Assembly (NCBI RefSeq): GCF_014206875.1
Contig: NZ_JACIJO010000003.1
Coordinates: 226,066 to 290,065 of the forward strand
Origin: Algoriphagus iocasae
GTDB taxonomy: Bacteria > Bacteroidota > Bacteroidia > Cytophagales > Cyclobacteriaceae
Direction: 5' to 3'
DNA length: 64,000 bases
The notes under the pieces were generated by a model that saw nothing but the letters and a program-made list of their open reading frames with translations, ran no database searches and was not told where the DNA came from. Below are positions 52,030-60,488 of this stretch, in pieces (the stretch's first letter is position 1; the number at the start of each line of letters is the position of its first letter). The position numbers were made by a program, and so were the translations under genes.

Positions 52030-52140
52030 TGATGGATTTATGATTTAAGATGTATGATATGAGATATAAGATTTATGAAAATGTTTATGAAGTGAGTTTA
52101 ATTTAGAAATGCTCGTTTATAAGCCCTAAACCCCAGCCTT

Positions 52141-54561
52141 ATGTTTAAAAATTACCTCAAAATTGCATTAAGGAATCTTCAGAAAAACAAGGTTTATTCA
52201 TCGATCAATGTATTGGGTTTGACTTTGGGTTTTTTATGCTGCATGTTGATCATGCTTCATGTCAAAGACGAGCTTTCCTATGATAAATTTATCCCAAATC
52301 ATGAAAATATCTACCGTGTGGCTTTGGAGCGGATTTATCCGGATCATGTGAATTTTTATTCCATTATCCCTCACAGTTTTGCTGTGGTAATACAAGAAGA
52401 AGTAAAGGGAGTGGAGGATGCCACTAGAGTTTTTTATTTCGGAAGAGGCAATATCATCAGTTTTGAGGATACTCCTTATGAAGAAGATTTTGTTGCTGCG
52501 GTTGACTCGAATTTTTATAACGTTTTCGATTTTGCCCTGCTGGAGGGAGATCAAAAAACAGCACTTTTGGAGCCCAACACAGTGGTAATTTCCCAGACTG
52601 CTGCGCAAAAAATATTCAAAGGAGCATCAGCACTTGGTAAAACCATCAAGCAAGGCCAACAGGAATATGAGATCACGGGAGTGATGGAAGATATTCCGGA
52701 AAACTCGCATATGAAATTGGATTACTTAGTTTCTAGTACCTCGTTTCCATTTAGCAAACAAGAGAATTTCACAGGGTTTTCAGCATTTACTTATTTAAAA
52801 TTAGCTCCAACCACTTCGCCGGATGAGGTGGAAGGTGCTCTCTCTGGTTTGGTGACAAAATATGCCTCTGGACAAATAGAAAGAAATCTGGGAATAAGCT
52901 ATGCTGATTACACCGCTGCCGGAAACGGCTATAATTATTTTCTTCAACCCTTAGCTGATATCCATCTTCATTCTAATCTGGAAGGGGAAATGAAGGCAAA
53001 TGGGAATTACCTCTATGTCTATATTTTCATTTCCATTGCTGTATTTATTTTGGTATTGGCCTGTATCAACTTTATTAATTTGGCCACTGCAAGATCTGCA
53101 GATCGCGCGAAAGAAGTTGGGGTCAGAAAAGCGATGGGTTCAGATAGGAAGCAGATTATTACCCAGTTTCTAATGGAAGCCGTGCTATTGACCATGTTCA
53201 GCTTACTGATCGGAATAGTGCTGGTGAGTTTTGCGATTCCTTTCTTCAATAATTTGGCTCAAAAGTCCTTGGTATTTGATTGGAAAGCCATGCTTTCGGT
53301 TTTCCCACTTTTATTACTTTTCGGGGTAATCGTAGGTTTGCTTGCGGGATATTACCCAGCGTTTCATATTTCCAAGTTCAATACGATCAGCATCCTTAAG
53401 GGAAAGCTGCAGACCAGTAAAGGAAACTGGTTGAGAAATGGCTTGGTGGTTTTCCAGTTTGGAATTGCGATTATTCTGATTTCCGGTACCCTGATTATCA
53501 ATGACCAGATTCAATTTATCCAATCTACCAATTTGGGTTTTGACAAAGAAAATGTACTTGTGTTAAGAAGGTTTGGAAACCAACCCAACCATAATTCTCT
53601 AAAGCAGGAGATCGAAAATCTTCCTGGGGTGATCTCAGCGGGAAAAACGAGCACCATGCCTGGACAGGGAACTTTTGGAGTTCAGTTTACCAAACCTGGT
53701 GGAGGAGATGTCTTGACGACAAAAGGATTTGCAGCAGAAGCAGATTTATTTCCTACTATTGGTTTGAAGCCAAAATTAGGAAGGGTTTTCGATGAAAATT
53801 TCAACGATTCATTGTCATTGATTCTAAATGAGTCGGCTGTTAAAGTGTTCTTCGGGGATGAAAACCCATTGGGACAGCATTTGGAAACAAGCAATAACAT
53901 CAATGGTGAAACGGTCGTTTCTGAATTGACTGTAGTGGGTGTTGTTGACGATTTTAATTTTGAATCTCTTCATACCAAGGTTACTCCTTTAGCGATTTTC
54001 AATACCAAAAACCCGTCAGGTTTTACTAATTTTTTGGCGATTCGATTTGAGGCTAATCGGCAAAGTGAGGTCATAGATGCTATTGAGGAGAAATGGACAA
54101 ATCAAGCGGACGGTATACCTATTTCCTATTATTTTCTGGATAGTAGTCTCGCTGAGTTGTATAAAAATGAGCAGACTTCAGGCAAGATTTTAGGCGTGTT
54201 TTCTACTCTTGCTATTTTAATTGCCTGTATCGGATTGTTTGGCTTGGCCGCCTACACAGCATTCTTAAGAACCAAAGAGATCGGAGTTAGAAAGGTTTTG
54301 GGAGCCTCTGTTCCTAGCATCATCCTTCTATTATCTGTTAATTTTGCCAAGCTTGTAGGAATTGCATTTTTAATTGGTGTTCCGATTGGATGGTTTGTCA
54401 TGTCTACCTGGCTGGACTCATTCGCATTTAAGATTGACTTGGGTGTAGGGGTATTTTTAATAGCCGGAATGGTCACTCTGGGAATTGCTTTGGTTACGGT
54501 AAGTTACCAAGCCATTTCTGCAGCTATTGTGAATCCCGTAAAAAGTCTCAAGAGTGAATAA
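52141..54561 (+). CDS. FtsX/MacB-type ABC permease 5
   Basis: The 806-residue permease starts MFKNYLKIALRNLQKNKVYS and ends NPVKSLKSE. Hallmarks are LACINFINLATARSADRAKE with VGVRKAMGSDRK, and IACIGLFGLAAYTAFLRTKE with IGVRKVLGASVP. No UAS or TGGCAY element was found in the 112-base gap before it. It is probably transcribed with permease 4, or from an unseen promoter. A UAS and terminator follow its stop. Confidence 0.92.
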   Translation: MFKNYLKIALRNLQKNKVYSSINVLGLTLGFLCCMLIMLHVKDELSYDKFIPNHENIYRVALERIYPDHVNFYSIIPHSFAVVIQEEVKGVEDATRVFYFGRGNIISFEDTPYEEDFVAAVDSNFYNVFDFALLEGDQKTALLEPNTVVISQTAAQKIFKGASALGKTIKQGQQEYEITGVMEDIPENSHMKLDYLVSSTSFPFSKQENFTGFSAFTYLKLAPTTSPDEVEGALSGLVTKYASGQIERNLGISYADYTAAGNGYNYFLQPLADIHLHSNLEGEMKANGNYLYVYIFISIAVFILVLACINFINLATARSADRAKEVGVRKAMGSDRKQIITQFLMEAVLLTMFSLLIGIVLVSFAIPFFNNLAQKSLVFDWKAMLSVFPLLLLFGVIVGLLAGYYPAFHISKFNTISILKGKLQTSKGNWLRNGLVVFQFGIAIILISGTLIINDQIQFIQSTNLGFDKENVLVLRRFGNQPNHNSLKQEIENLPGVISAGKTSTMPGQGTFGVQFTKPGGGDVLTTKGFAAEADLFPTIGLKPKLGRVFDENFNDSLSLILNESAVKVFFGDENPLGQHLETSNNINGETVVSELTVVGVVDDFNFESLHTKVTPLAIFNTKNPSGFTNFLAIRFEANRQSEVIDAIEEKWTNQADGIPISYYFLDSSLAELYKNEQTSGKILGVFSTLAILIACIGLFGLAAYTAFLRTKEIGVRKVLGASVPSIILLLSVNFAKLVGIAFLIGVPIGWFVMSTWLDSFAFKIDLGVGVFLIAGMVTLGIALVTVSYQAISAAIVNPVKSLKSE

Positions 54562-54575
54562 AGACTAGTGATTTA

Positions 54576-54595
54576 TTTGTCCGCCTGCGGTCAAA
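54576..54595. promoter_or_regulatory. Putative UAS (site F) of the sigma-54 regulon
   Basis: TTTGTCCG-CCTG-CGGTCAAA differs by one half-site base from a perfect palindrome and shares the CCTG spacer with site A. A second dyad, TTGTTCGGACAA, is at 54603-54614. The centre is 80.5 bp upstream of TGGCAC at 54666, the same distance as at site A. Confidence 0.65.
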
Positions 54596-54631
54596 AAGCA
54601 GGTTGTTCGGACAAAATTTAATATAAAGAGG

Positions 54632-54659
54632 ACCTTTCAAGCGATTGAAGGCCTTTTTT
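54632..54659 (+). terminator. Terminator-like stem and T-tract between UAS F and its promoter
   Basis: CCTTTCAA and TTGAAGG form a stem around GCGA, followed by six T. It could stop transcription from permease 5 and lies seven bases before the next TGGCAC element. Confidence 0.6.
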
Positions 54660-54665
54660 GTTGCT

Positions 54666-54682
54666 TGGCACAGTCTCTGGAT
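54666..54682 (+). promoter_or_regulatory. Putative sigma-54 promoter upstream of GIN-domain gene 1
   Basis: TGGCACAGTCTCTGGAT has the full -24 TGGCAC and a -12 reading TGG instead of TGC, with correct spacing. It lies 49 bases before the ATG of the GIN-domain gene. Confidence 0.5.
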
Positions 54683-54714
54683 TATAAGGGTAGACCAACT
54701 GAACAAAATTTAAG

Positions 54715-55404
54715 ATGAAACTTTCAACTATTTACGGTTTTGTATTCCTGTTTTTTTTAATGGGAACAACTGCACAAGCACAAACAGAAATTAGAACTCC
54801 TGGCGATTTTGACAGAGTAGAATCTTCAGGATCCTGGGATGTAGTGGTTACCCTTGGAGATAAAGATGAAATCAAATTGGTTTCTCATGGTTTTGACCTG
54901 TCTAAAGTGATCACAGAAGTAGAGGACGGGAAGCTGGAGATCAAACTGGAAAAAGGAAGATATAGACAAGTTGATTTCACAGCTTATGTAACCGTAAGAG
55001 AATTGACAGCTTTGGGATTAAGTGGATCTGGAAAAATGACAGTGGAATCAGATATCGATTCCAGAACATTTTCTATCGGAACTTCCGGTTCTGGAGATCT
55101 TATCATGAAAGAACTTGATACAAGAACTCTTAATGTAGGAATGAGCGGATCAGGAAAAGTTATTATCGCCGGAGGATCCGCTGAAACTGCCAACATTGGA
55201 CAATCTGGCTCTGGATCATTTGATGCGCTGGATTTAATGGCCGAAGATGTGAAAATCGGAAAGTCAGGTTCTGGGGCTACTTCTATCGGGGTAACTGGGG
55301 ATTTGAAAGTAGGTGCTTCTGGATCAGGAAATGTCTATATCAAAGGAAACCCAACCAGCCAATCTATCGGAAGTTCCGGATCGGCTCGAATAATCAGAAA
55401 ATAA
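54715..55404 (+). CDS. Exported GIN-domain protein 1 (DUF2807)
   Basis: The 229-residue protein has a signal peptide (about 1-22, ending AQAQ). The head GIN domain starts GDFDRVESSGSWDVVVTLGD. Six or more SGSG-type turns follow at regular spacing (LSGSGKM, TSGSGDL, MSGSGKV, QSGSGSF, KSGSGAT, ASGSGNV), which predicts a parallel beta-helix. Function is unknown; in Bacteroidota these proteins are often next to transporters and envelope-stress genes. Site F precedes it and permease 6 follows after a terminator. Confidence 0.9.
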   Translation: MKLSTIYGFVFLFFLMGTTAQAQTEIRTPGDFDRVESSGSWDVVVTLGDKDEIKLVSHGFDLSKVITEVEDGKLEIKLEKGRYRQVDFTAYVTVRELTALGLSGSGKMTVESDIDSRTFSIGTSGSGDLIMKELDTRTLNVGMSGSGKVIIAGGSAETANIGQSGSGSFDALDLMAEDVKIGKSGSGATSIGVTGDLKVGASGSGNVYIKGNPTSQSIGSSGSARIIRK

Positions 55405-55412
55405 CAAACCCT

Positions 55413-55451
55413 AGTCTGACTTGGTGGCACGATCATCAGGTCAGACTTTTT
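55413..55451 (+). terminator. Intrinsic terminator after GIN gene 1
   Basis: AGTCTGAC (55413-55420) and GTCAGACT (55440-55447) form a perfect stem over a 19-base loop and run into T. The loop contains TGGCACGATC, but this lacks a -12 partner at the right spacing. Confidence 0.7.
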
Positions 55452-55472
55452 CCCATTTATAACCCAGCAGCC

Positions 55473-57899
55473 ATGTTTAAAAATTACTTCAAAATAGTAT
55501 TTAGAAACGCGAAGAAAAATCCGCTCTATGTTTTTATAAATATTCTGGGTTTGTCAATCGGGATGGCTGTCAGCATTCTGATTTTTTTGTTTGTACAACA
55601 TGAGCTGAGCTATGATACCTATCATGCCAATTCGGATAGGATTTATAGAGTATCTAGAAACTGGTTCAATCCAAATGGAGAGGTAAGCCTTCACTTAGGT
55701 CATGTGGCACCGCCTTTTGGGCCTTTGATCAAATCAGATTTTGAAGATCAAGTGGATGAGGTTGTTCGATTGACTAAAAACGGATTGTTGATTCGCTCGG
55801 GAGAAAACTCGTTTATGGAGGATGAGTTTTTCTTTGCGGATCCTGAAGTCTTCGATGTTTTCTCATGGACTGTGATCGAGGGTGATCCCAAAGCTGCTTT
55901 GGAGTCGGGTGATGGAGTAATGATCTCGGAAGAGATGGCTATCAAGTATTTTGGAGATGTAAATGCAGTGGGGAAAGAGCTGATCGGGGAAATCCAAGGC
56001 TTGAAATTGACATTTCAAGTTCGAGGAGTTTTTGAAAACATTCCCGACAATACCCATATGCATCCTGACTTCATTGCGACCATGAATCCTGTGATCCAGT
56101 TTTATGGAGGTTTAGAGGCATTTATGAAGAACTTCGGTGGAAATAATTTCGCTACTTACATTCTACTAAAAGAAGGATACGATTACAAAGCTTTGGAAGC
56201 TCAATTTCCGGCTTTGATAGATAGAAATATGGGTGAGGCACAATCTGGAATCCCAAGGTCCAAAACAACGGCGCTTCACCTTTGGCCAATTGAAGATATT
56301 CACTTGTATTCTAATCTGGATTCAGAAATTGAAGCCAATGGAAACATCGATTATGTCTATGTGTATTTTGCTGTTGCCTTGTTTATTTTATTGATTGCCT
56401 GCATCAATTTCATGAATCTTTCCACTGCCCGATCCTCTTTGAGATCCATGGAAATGGGTTTGAGAAAAGTAATGGGAGCGGACCGAAGTAGATTGGTGAA
56501 TCAGTTTATGGGAGAGTCATTCGTAATGACCTTTATTTCCTTGGTATTCGCGGTGATTTTGGTTTATATCTTTCTACCAGTTTTCTCTTCTTTTACCCAA
56601 AAACAACTGAGTTTAAACTTTATCCAGCATCCAGAATACCTCTTGATATTAATAGGTCTTGCGATTGGAGTGGGTTTATTGGCGGGAAGTTATCCGGCAT
56701 TATTCCTTTCCGGTTTTTCACCTTCTAAAGTTTTGAAAGGAACTTTCAAAGCTGGAAAAGGGCATGAAAATTTTAGATCTGTTTTGGTTGTCGGCCAATT
56801 TGCGATTTCAGTTATTCTAATCGTAGCGGTAATTGTGGTCGTAAGACAATTGGACTTTATGCAATCCAAAGACTTGGGTTTTGACAAAGAAGATATTGTG
56901 GTGCTACCGGCGAGCCCTGCTATAATTGAAAATTATCAAATCATTAAAGATAGATTGATGAACCAGCCCGGCATCAATGGAGTGACGATTTCCAGCCGGG
57001 TTCCTTCCGGTAGGTTGCTGGATTCCCAAGGAGGAAGTGCCGAAGTCAATGGTGAAATGTCTCAGTTGGATGTAAGGATCGCTAATATCCATGTCGGTCA
57101 TGAGTTTATCAAAACCTATGGAATTCCGATTGTGGCAGGAAGGGATTTTGATTTCCAGATGGCCAGTGATTCTTCAGAAGCTTTTATTCTCAATGAAGCA
57201 GCGATAAGGGATATCGGTTGGTCCACACCTGAAGAGGCGATAGGGAAGAAATTTAATTATGGAGGAAGAAACGGCTTTGTAACAGGAGTTATGAAAGACT
57301 TTCACTTTGAATCCCTCCATCAGCCAATAGTTCCGATTGTGTTTATGATTACTCAGGATCGTTCCAATCAGGTGAGTTTAAAAATCGAGGAAGATACCAA
57401 AGATGCTACCATGGCATATCTGAAGTCAGAATGGGCCGACCTTAATCCTGGATTTCCATTTGAACCGATCTTTGTTGACGAAGGATTTAACAGGCAATAC
57501 GAAGCAGAACAGCGGGTAAAAACCATTTTCACATTCTTCTCGGTTTTGGCAATTTTAATTTCTGTTCTGGGTTTATTGGGATTGACCACATTTGCCACCG
57601 AGCAAAGAACCAGAGAAATCGGTATCCGCAAAGTGATGGGCGCAGAAACTAGCAATATTCTGATTTTACTAGGAAAGGATTTTATGAAACTGGTAATGAT
57701 CGGATTCTTGATTGCTGTGCCGGTTTCATGGTTTGGAATGGACAGTTGGCTGGAAGATTTTGCCTATAAAATCGGAATTAGCTGGACTGTATTCCTTTGG
57801 GCTGGATTGATTGCTGGGGTTATTGCTGCGGGAACTGTTATGCTTCAATCCCTGAAAGCTGCTTTGGCAAATCCGGTAAAGAGTATCAAGAATGAGTGA
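55473..57899 (+). CDS. FtsX/MacB-type ABC permease 6
   Basis: The 808-residue permease starts MFKNYFKIVFRNAKKNPLYV and ends NPVKSIKNE. Hallmarks are IACINFMNLSTARSSLRSME with MGLRKVMGADRS, and ISVLGLLGLTTFATEQRTRE with IGIRKVMGAETS. It lies between the two GIN-domain genes, so the block GIN1-permease-GIN2 may be functionally linked. No UAS of its own is seen; a terminator precedes it, so its transcription may depend on readthrough or on an unseen promoter. Confidence 0.92.
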   Translation: MFKNYFKIVFRNAKKNPLYVFINILGLSIGMAVSILIFLFVQHELSYDTYHANSDRIYRVSRNWFNPNGEVSLHLGHVAPPFGPLIKSDFEDQVDEVVRLTKNGLLIRSGENSFMEDEFFFADPEVFDVFSWTVIEGDPKAALESGDGVMISEEMAIKYFGDVNAVGKELIGEIQGLKLTFQVRGVFENIPDNTHMHPDFIATMNPVIQFYGGLEAFMKNFGGNNFATYILLKEGYDYKALEAQFPALIDRNMGEAQSGIPRSKTTALHLWPIEDIHLYSNLDSEIEANGNIDYVYVYFAVALFILLIACINFMNLSTARSSLRSMEMGLRKVMGADRSRLVNQFMGESFVMTFISLVFAVILVYIFLPVFSSFTQKQLSLNFIQHPEYLLILIGLAIGVGLLAGSYPALFLSGFSPSKVLKGTFKAGKGHENFRSVLVVGQFAISVILIVAVIVVVRQLDFMQSKDLGFDKEDIVVLPASPAIIENYQIIKDRLMNQPGINGVTISSRVPSGRLLDSQGGSAEVNGEMSQLDVRIANIHVGHEFIKTYGIPIVAGRDFDFQMASDSSEAFILNEAAIRDIGWSTPEEAIGKKFNYGGRNGFVTGVMKDFHFESLHQPIVPIVFMITQDRSNQVSLKIEEDTKDATMAYLKSEWADLNPGFPFEPIFVDEGFNRQYEAEQRVKTIFTFFSVLAILISVLGLLGLTTFATEQRTREIGIRKVMGAETSNILILLGKDFMKLVMIGFLIAVPVSWFGMDSWLEDFAYKIGISWTVFLWAGLIAGVIAAGTVMLQSLKAALANPVKSIKNE

Positions 57900-58012
57900 A
57901 GCTAGTATCGGGTATCTGGAATTTAGTATCTAGAATCTGGTATTTAGTATCTAGTATTTGGTACAAAGTACAAAGCTTGCCTGCCGAAGGTAAGTATCAA
58001 GTACAAAGTATT
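57900..58012. repeat. Stutter repeats after permease 6
   Basis: TAGTATCTAGTATTTGGTAC-type words alternate here. TACAAAGTACAAAGCTTGCC followed by TGCCGAAGGTAAG matches the leader of permease 3 at 43770-43806. No gene is contained. Confidence 0.6.
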
Positions 58013-58146
58013 CGCCAGAAATTTATGTAGAGTTATGATACAGGTTGATGCAACCATTTTCATGAATTCTGCATCCAATATTAGGAGGCACATTCAATCC
58101 GCAACATTGCAACTTTAAAACATTTGAACTTTAGAACTATATAAAA

Positions 58147-58842
58147 ATGAAAATCTATTCAAAATTAGCCGCATTGGCATTAACAGCATTTGTGATGGTT
58201 TCTTGCGCTCAGGCACAACAAACTGAAACAAGAAAACCAGGTCATTTTACAAAAGTACATTCCGGAGGTAGCTGGGAAGTAATCCTGGAAGAAGGAAACA
58301 CCGAAGAGGTAAGAATTGAAGTCAAAGGAGTTGACTTGGATAAAGTAAAAACAGAGGTGGACGGAGATGTCCTAAAGCTAGGTTTGGTCAACGGAAATTA
58401 CAGAAATGTATCTGTGAAGTTCTATGTGACTTACAAAGACCTTGAAGGGTTGAAATGTTCAGGTTCCGGTGAAATGATTGTTGAATCTGATATTGTTGCC
58501 GAAGATTTTTATTTGGGACTTTCCGGTTCGGGAGATATCCTGTTGAAGAGCCTACGCGCTGATGATTTGGATGCATCAATTTCCGGTTCTGCAAAAATCA
58601 AAATCGAAAGCGGTGCCATCGGAAATGCAGAAATCAGCCAATCTGGATCAGGGGATTTTGTAGCAGAGGATCTTGCTATTGAAGATTTGGAAGTTTCTAA
58701 ATCAGGTTCCGGTGATACCTATGTTGGAGATTTGGGAATGATTTCAGTAAGATCTTCTGGCTCTGGAGATGTTGTTTATTCTGGATCACCTAGAATGGGA
58801 GATATCAAAGTTTCAGGATCTAGCAGTATCCGTAAGAGATAA
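58147..58842 (+). CDS. Exported GIN-domain protein 2 (DUF2807)
   Basis: The 231-residue protein has a signal peptide (about 1-24, ending AQAQ) with a Cys near its end (MVSCAQAQ), so it could be a lipoprotein. The GIN domain begins GHFTKVHSGGSWEVILEEGN and has SGSG turns (CSGSGEM, LSGSGDI, QSGSGDF, KSGSGDT, SSGSGDV). It is a paralogue of the protein at 54715. No UAS was found in its 247-base leader. Function is unknown. Confidence 0.9.
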   Translation: MKIYSKLAALALTAFVMVSCAQAQQTETRKPGHFTKVHSGGSWEVILEEGNTEEVRIEVKGVDLDKVKTEVDGDVLKLGLVNGNYRNVSVKFYVTYKDLEGLKCSGSGEMIVESDIVAEDFYLGLSGSGDILLKSLRADDLDASISGSAKIKIESGAIGNAEISQSGSGDFVAEDLAIEDLEVSKSGSGDTYVGDLGMISVRSSGSGDVVYSGSPRMGDIKVSGSSSIRKR

Positions 58843-58866
58843 TTTTCTCTAATTGCGATTCCTGAA

Positions 58867-59433
58867 TTAATAGAATTTATCCTCCACCCAGTTGGCAGGA
58901 TTGTTTCTAATGTATTGGGAGATTCTATGGAAAGAATCCTCATTTCGAATGATATGATCATGGAATCTGGATTGCCAGCCCATTGGTAAATCCAACAGAT
59001 TGCAATATTTGGTTACCGCAGATTTGTAGGAACCAACGATGGATGAAACCGTATTTTTCCCCTGATTTTGGAAACGGTTTGATGATGGTTGTAGGGACAA
59101 CGCATGCGTTGTCCCTACGTCGTTCTGCGTTGTCCCTACGTCGTCGTTCTGCCTTGTCCCTACATCATTATCATCACCCTTCAAAATCAAAATCCCATGA
59201 ATATGGTTGGGCATGATTACAAATTCGCCCAATTCGATATTTTTAGCATGGTTTTTTATTTCATACCAAAACACCGATGCAATTGCTCCTGCTGGGGTTA
59301 ATTGCATTTTATTTTTGATTATTTCTCCGAAAAAATGCTCCCGGTTTTTGCAGCAAATTGTGATAAAATAGGAAGCCTCAGTTCCATAATCCCAACTTGC
59401 CAGACGGGGTGACTTTCTGCTTTTTTCATTCAT
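58867..59433 (-). CDS. RAYT-like IS200/IS605 family transposase (Y1_Tnp), with internal REP palindrome
   Basis: The 188-residue protein starts with FITICCKNREHFFGEII and has the metal-binding pair in VIMPNHIHGIL. The nucleophile Tyr lies in ISQYIRNNPANW at the end. It belongs to the REP-associated Y1 transposases, which excise and join single-stranded DNA. A run of DVGT repeats (about 93-113) corresponds to a GTAGGGACAACG palindrome inside the gene at 59091-59163; it is an insertion relative to typical members. The frame is intact, so it may still be active. Confidence 0.87.
   Translation of the reverse strand: MNEKSRKSPRLASWDYGTEASYFITICCKNREHFFGEIIKNKMQLTPAGAIASVFWYEIKNHAKNIELGEFVIMPNHIHGILILKGDDNDVGTRQNDDVGTTQNDVGTTHALSLQPSSNRFQNQGKNTVSSIVGSYKSAVTKYCNLLDLPMGWQSRFHDHIIRNEDSFHRISQYIRNNPANWVEDKFY
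59091..59163. repeat. REP-like palindrome and direct repeats inside the RAYT gene
   Basis: GTAGGGACAACGCA and TGCGTTGTCCCTAC (59091-59118) form a perfect 28-bp palindrome. Two further copies of the arm follow, TTGTCCCTAC ending at 59139 and at 59163, each preceded by GTCGTTCTGC-type words. In the coding frame they add DVGT-type repeats. Confidence 0.8.
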
Positions 59434-59501
59434 CTCTTTAAAAAATATATCCTTAACCTCTAGGTTCCCCTTTCAACTCCACATCCTTCTGAAAATCTGT
59501 C

Positions 59502-60488
59502 TTACATCAAAAATCCATTTTCAGTTTTATATGGAGCAGGAATGTTTTCATCTCCGATCATTTCAAGCAAATCGATTTCAATTGCTCTTGCCACCGAAGA
59601 AATCGGAACGTCGTTATAGCCTCCTTCAAAAGGGTTTTCTGAATAATCGCCAATTCGATCTACCAAAAAGAAAATCCAGATGATAATGGCCGAAAAAGGA
59701 ATCGTTAGCCAATAATGCAAGGCACGGGATTGCTCAAAAATATCCAACAAGCCAAATGGTATTAAGGCACAAAAGATATACGTAATCCAAAGACCAGTGG
59801 AGGCGTATTGTCTTGGGAACGGGAAATTTTTAATGCGTTCAGACATTCCTTGATGGGTATAAAGGTTAGCGATCATTTGATGAAGCCAAACTTGCTTGTA
59901 ATCACTCAGGAATCCCTGTTCTTTCAATTCTGAGAGCTCTGTGCTTTGATTCTTGAGGATATGAGAAGGAATATTAGAGTGGGTTTTGAGTTCGGTCAAT
60001 TCCTCTTCTGAGAGATATTTTTCTATTTCCGCATAAATTCCGTCATAATATTCCCTGATAAAACCCGGGATGAAATTTAATTTGTTGACAGGAAGATTGT
60101 GTTCCCAGGTTTTTTCCTGTCTCATTACATGCTTCAATGCCATCAGCCATGCAAGGTGTCTGTAGATCATCTTCTTTTTTCGCTCAAAAGGCAAGTCAGA
60201 ATTGGGCAAACTCAAGATCCCAGTAGCAAAGGATCTACTTTCATTAACAATTGCTCCCCAGATTTTTCTAGCCTCCCAGGTTCTATCATAGGAACTGTTA
60301 TTCTTGAATCCCAAAAAGAAAGCAACAGCCACACCTATTACTGAAATTGGTTGCCAAGGAAGGGAAAAAGGGATGGAAGTGATTTCGTAAAGAACAATGA
60401 TGATAAAGGAATACAGTATGCCATAAATCAAAGAAAATTTGGACCAGCGAACTGTCATCCAAAAGCTGTAATACCGTTTGACGTACAT
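59502..60488 (-). CDS. Bestrophin-family ion channel
   Basis: The 328-residue inner-membrane protein starts MYVKRYYSFWMTVRWSKFSL and has four hydrophobic helices. The family core is FLGFKNNSSYDRTWEARKIW then GAIVNESRSFA near residue 60, and the C-terminal part has PFEGGYNDVPISSVARAIEI, typical of the bacterial bestrophins (RFP-TM type), which form pentameric anion or cation channels. Length is usual. Ion selectivity cannot be read from the sequence. Confidence 0.9.
   Translation of the reverse strand: MYVKRYYSFWMTVRWSKFSLIYGILYSFIIIVLYEITSIPFSLPWQPISVIGVAVAFFLGFKNNSSYDRTWEARKIWGAIVNESRSFATGILSLPNSDLPFERKKKMIYRHLAWLMALKHVMRQEKTWEHNLPVNKLNFIPGFIREYYDGIYAEIEKYLSEEELTELKTHSNIPSHILKNQSTELSELKEQGFLSDYKQVWLHQMIANLYTHQGMSERIKNFPFPRQYASTGLWITYIFCALIPFGLLDIFEQSRALHYWLTIPFSAIIIWIFFLVDRIGDYSENPFEGGYNDVPISSVARAIEIDLLEMIGDENIPAPYKTENGFLM

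Noticed and set aside
55428..55444. Sigma-54 promoter for permease 6 at TGGCACGATCATCAGG
   Set aside because: The -24 word is good but there is no GC or TG at the -12 position and no UAS upstream; it lies in a terminator loop.
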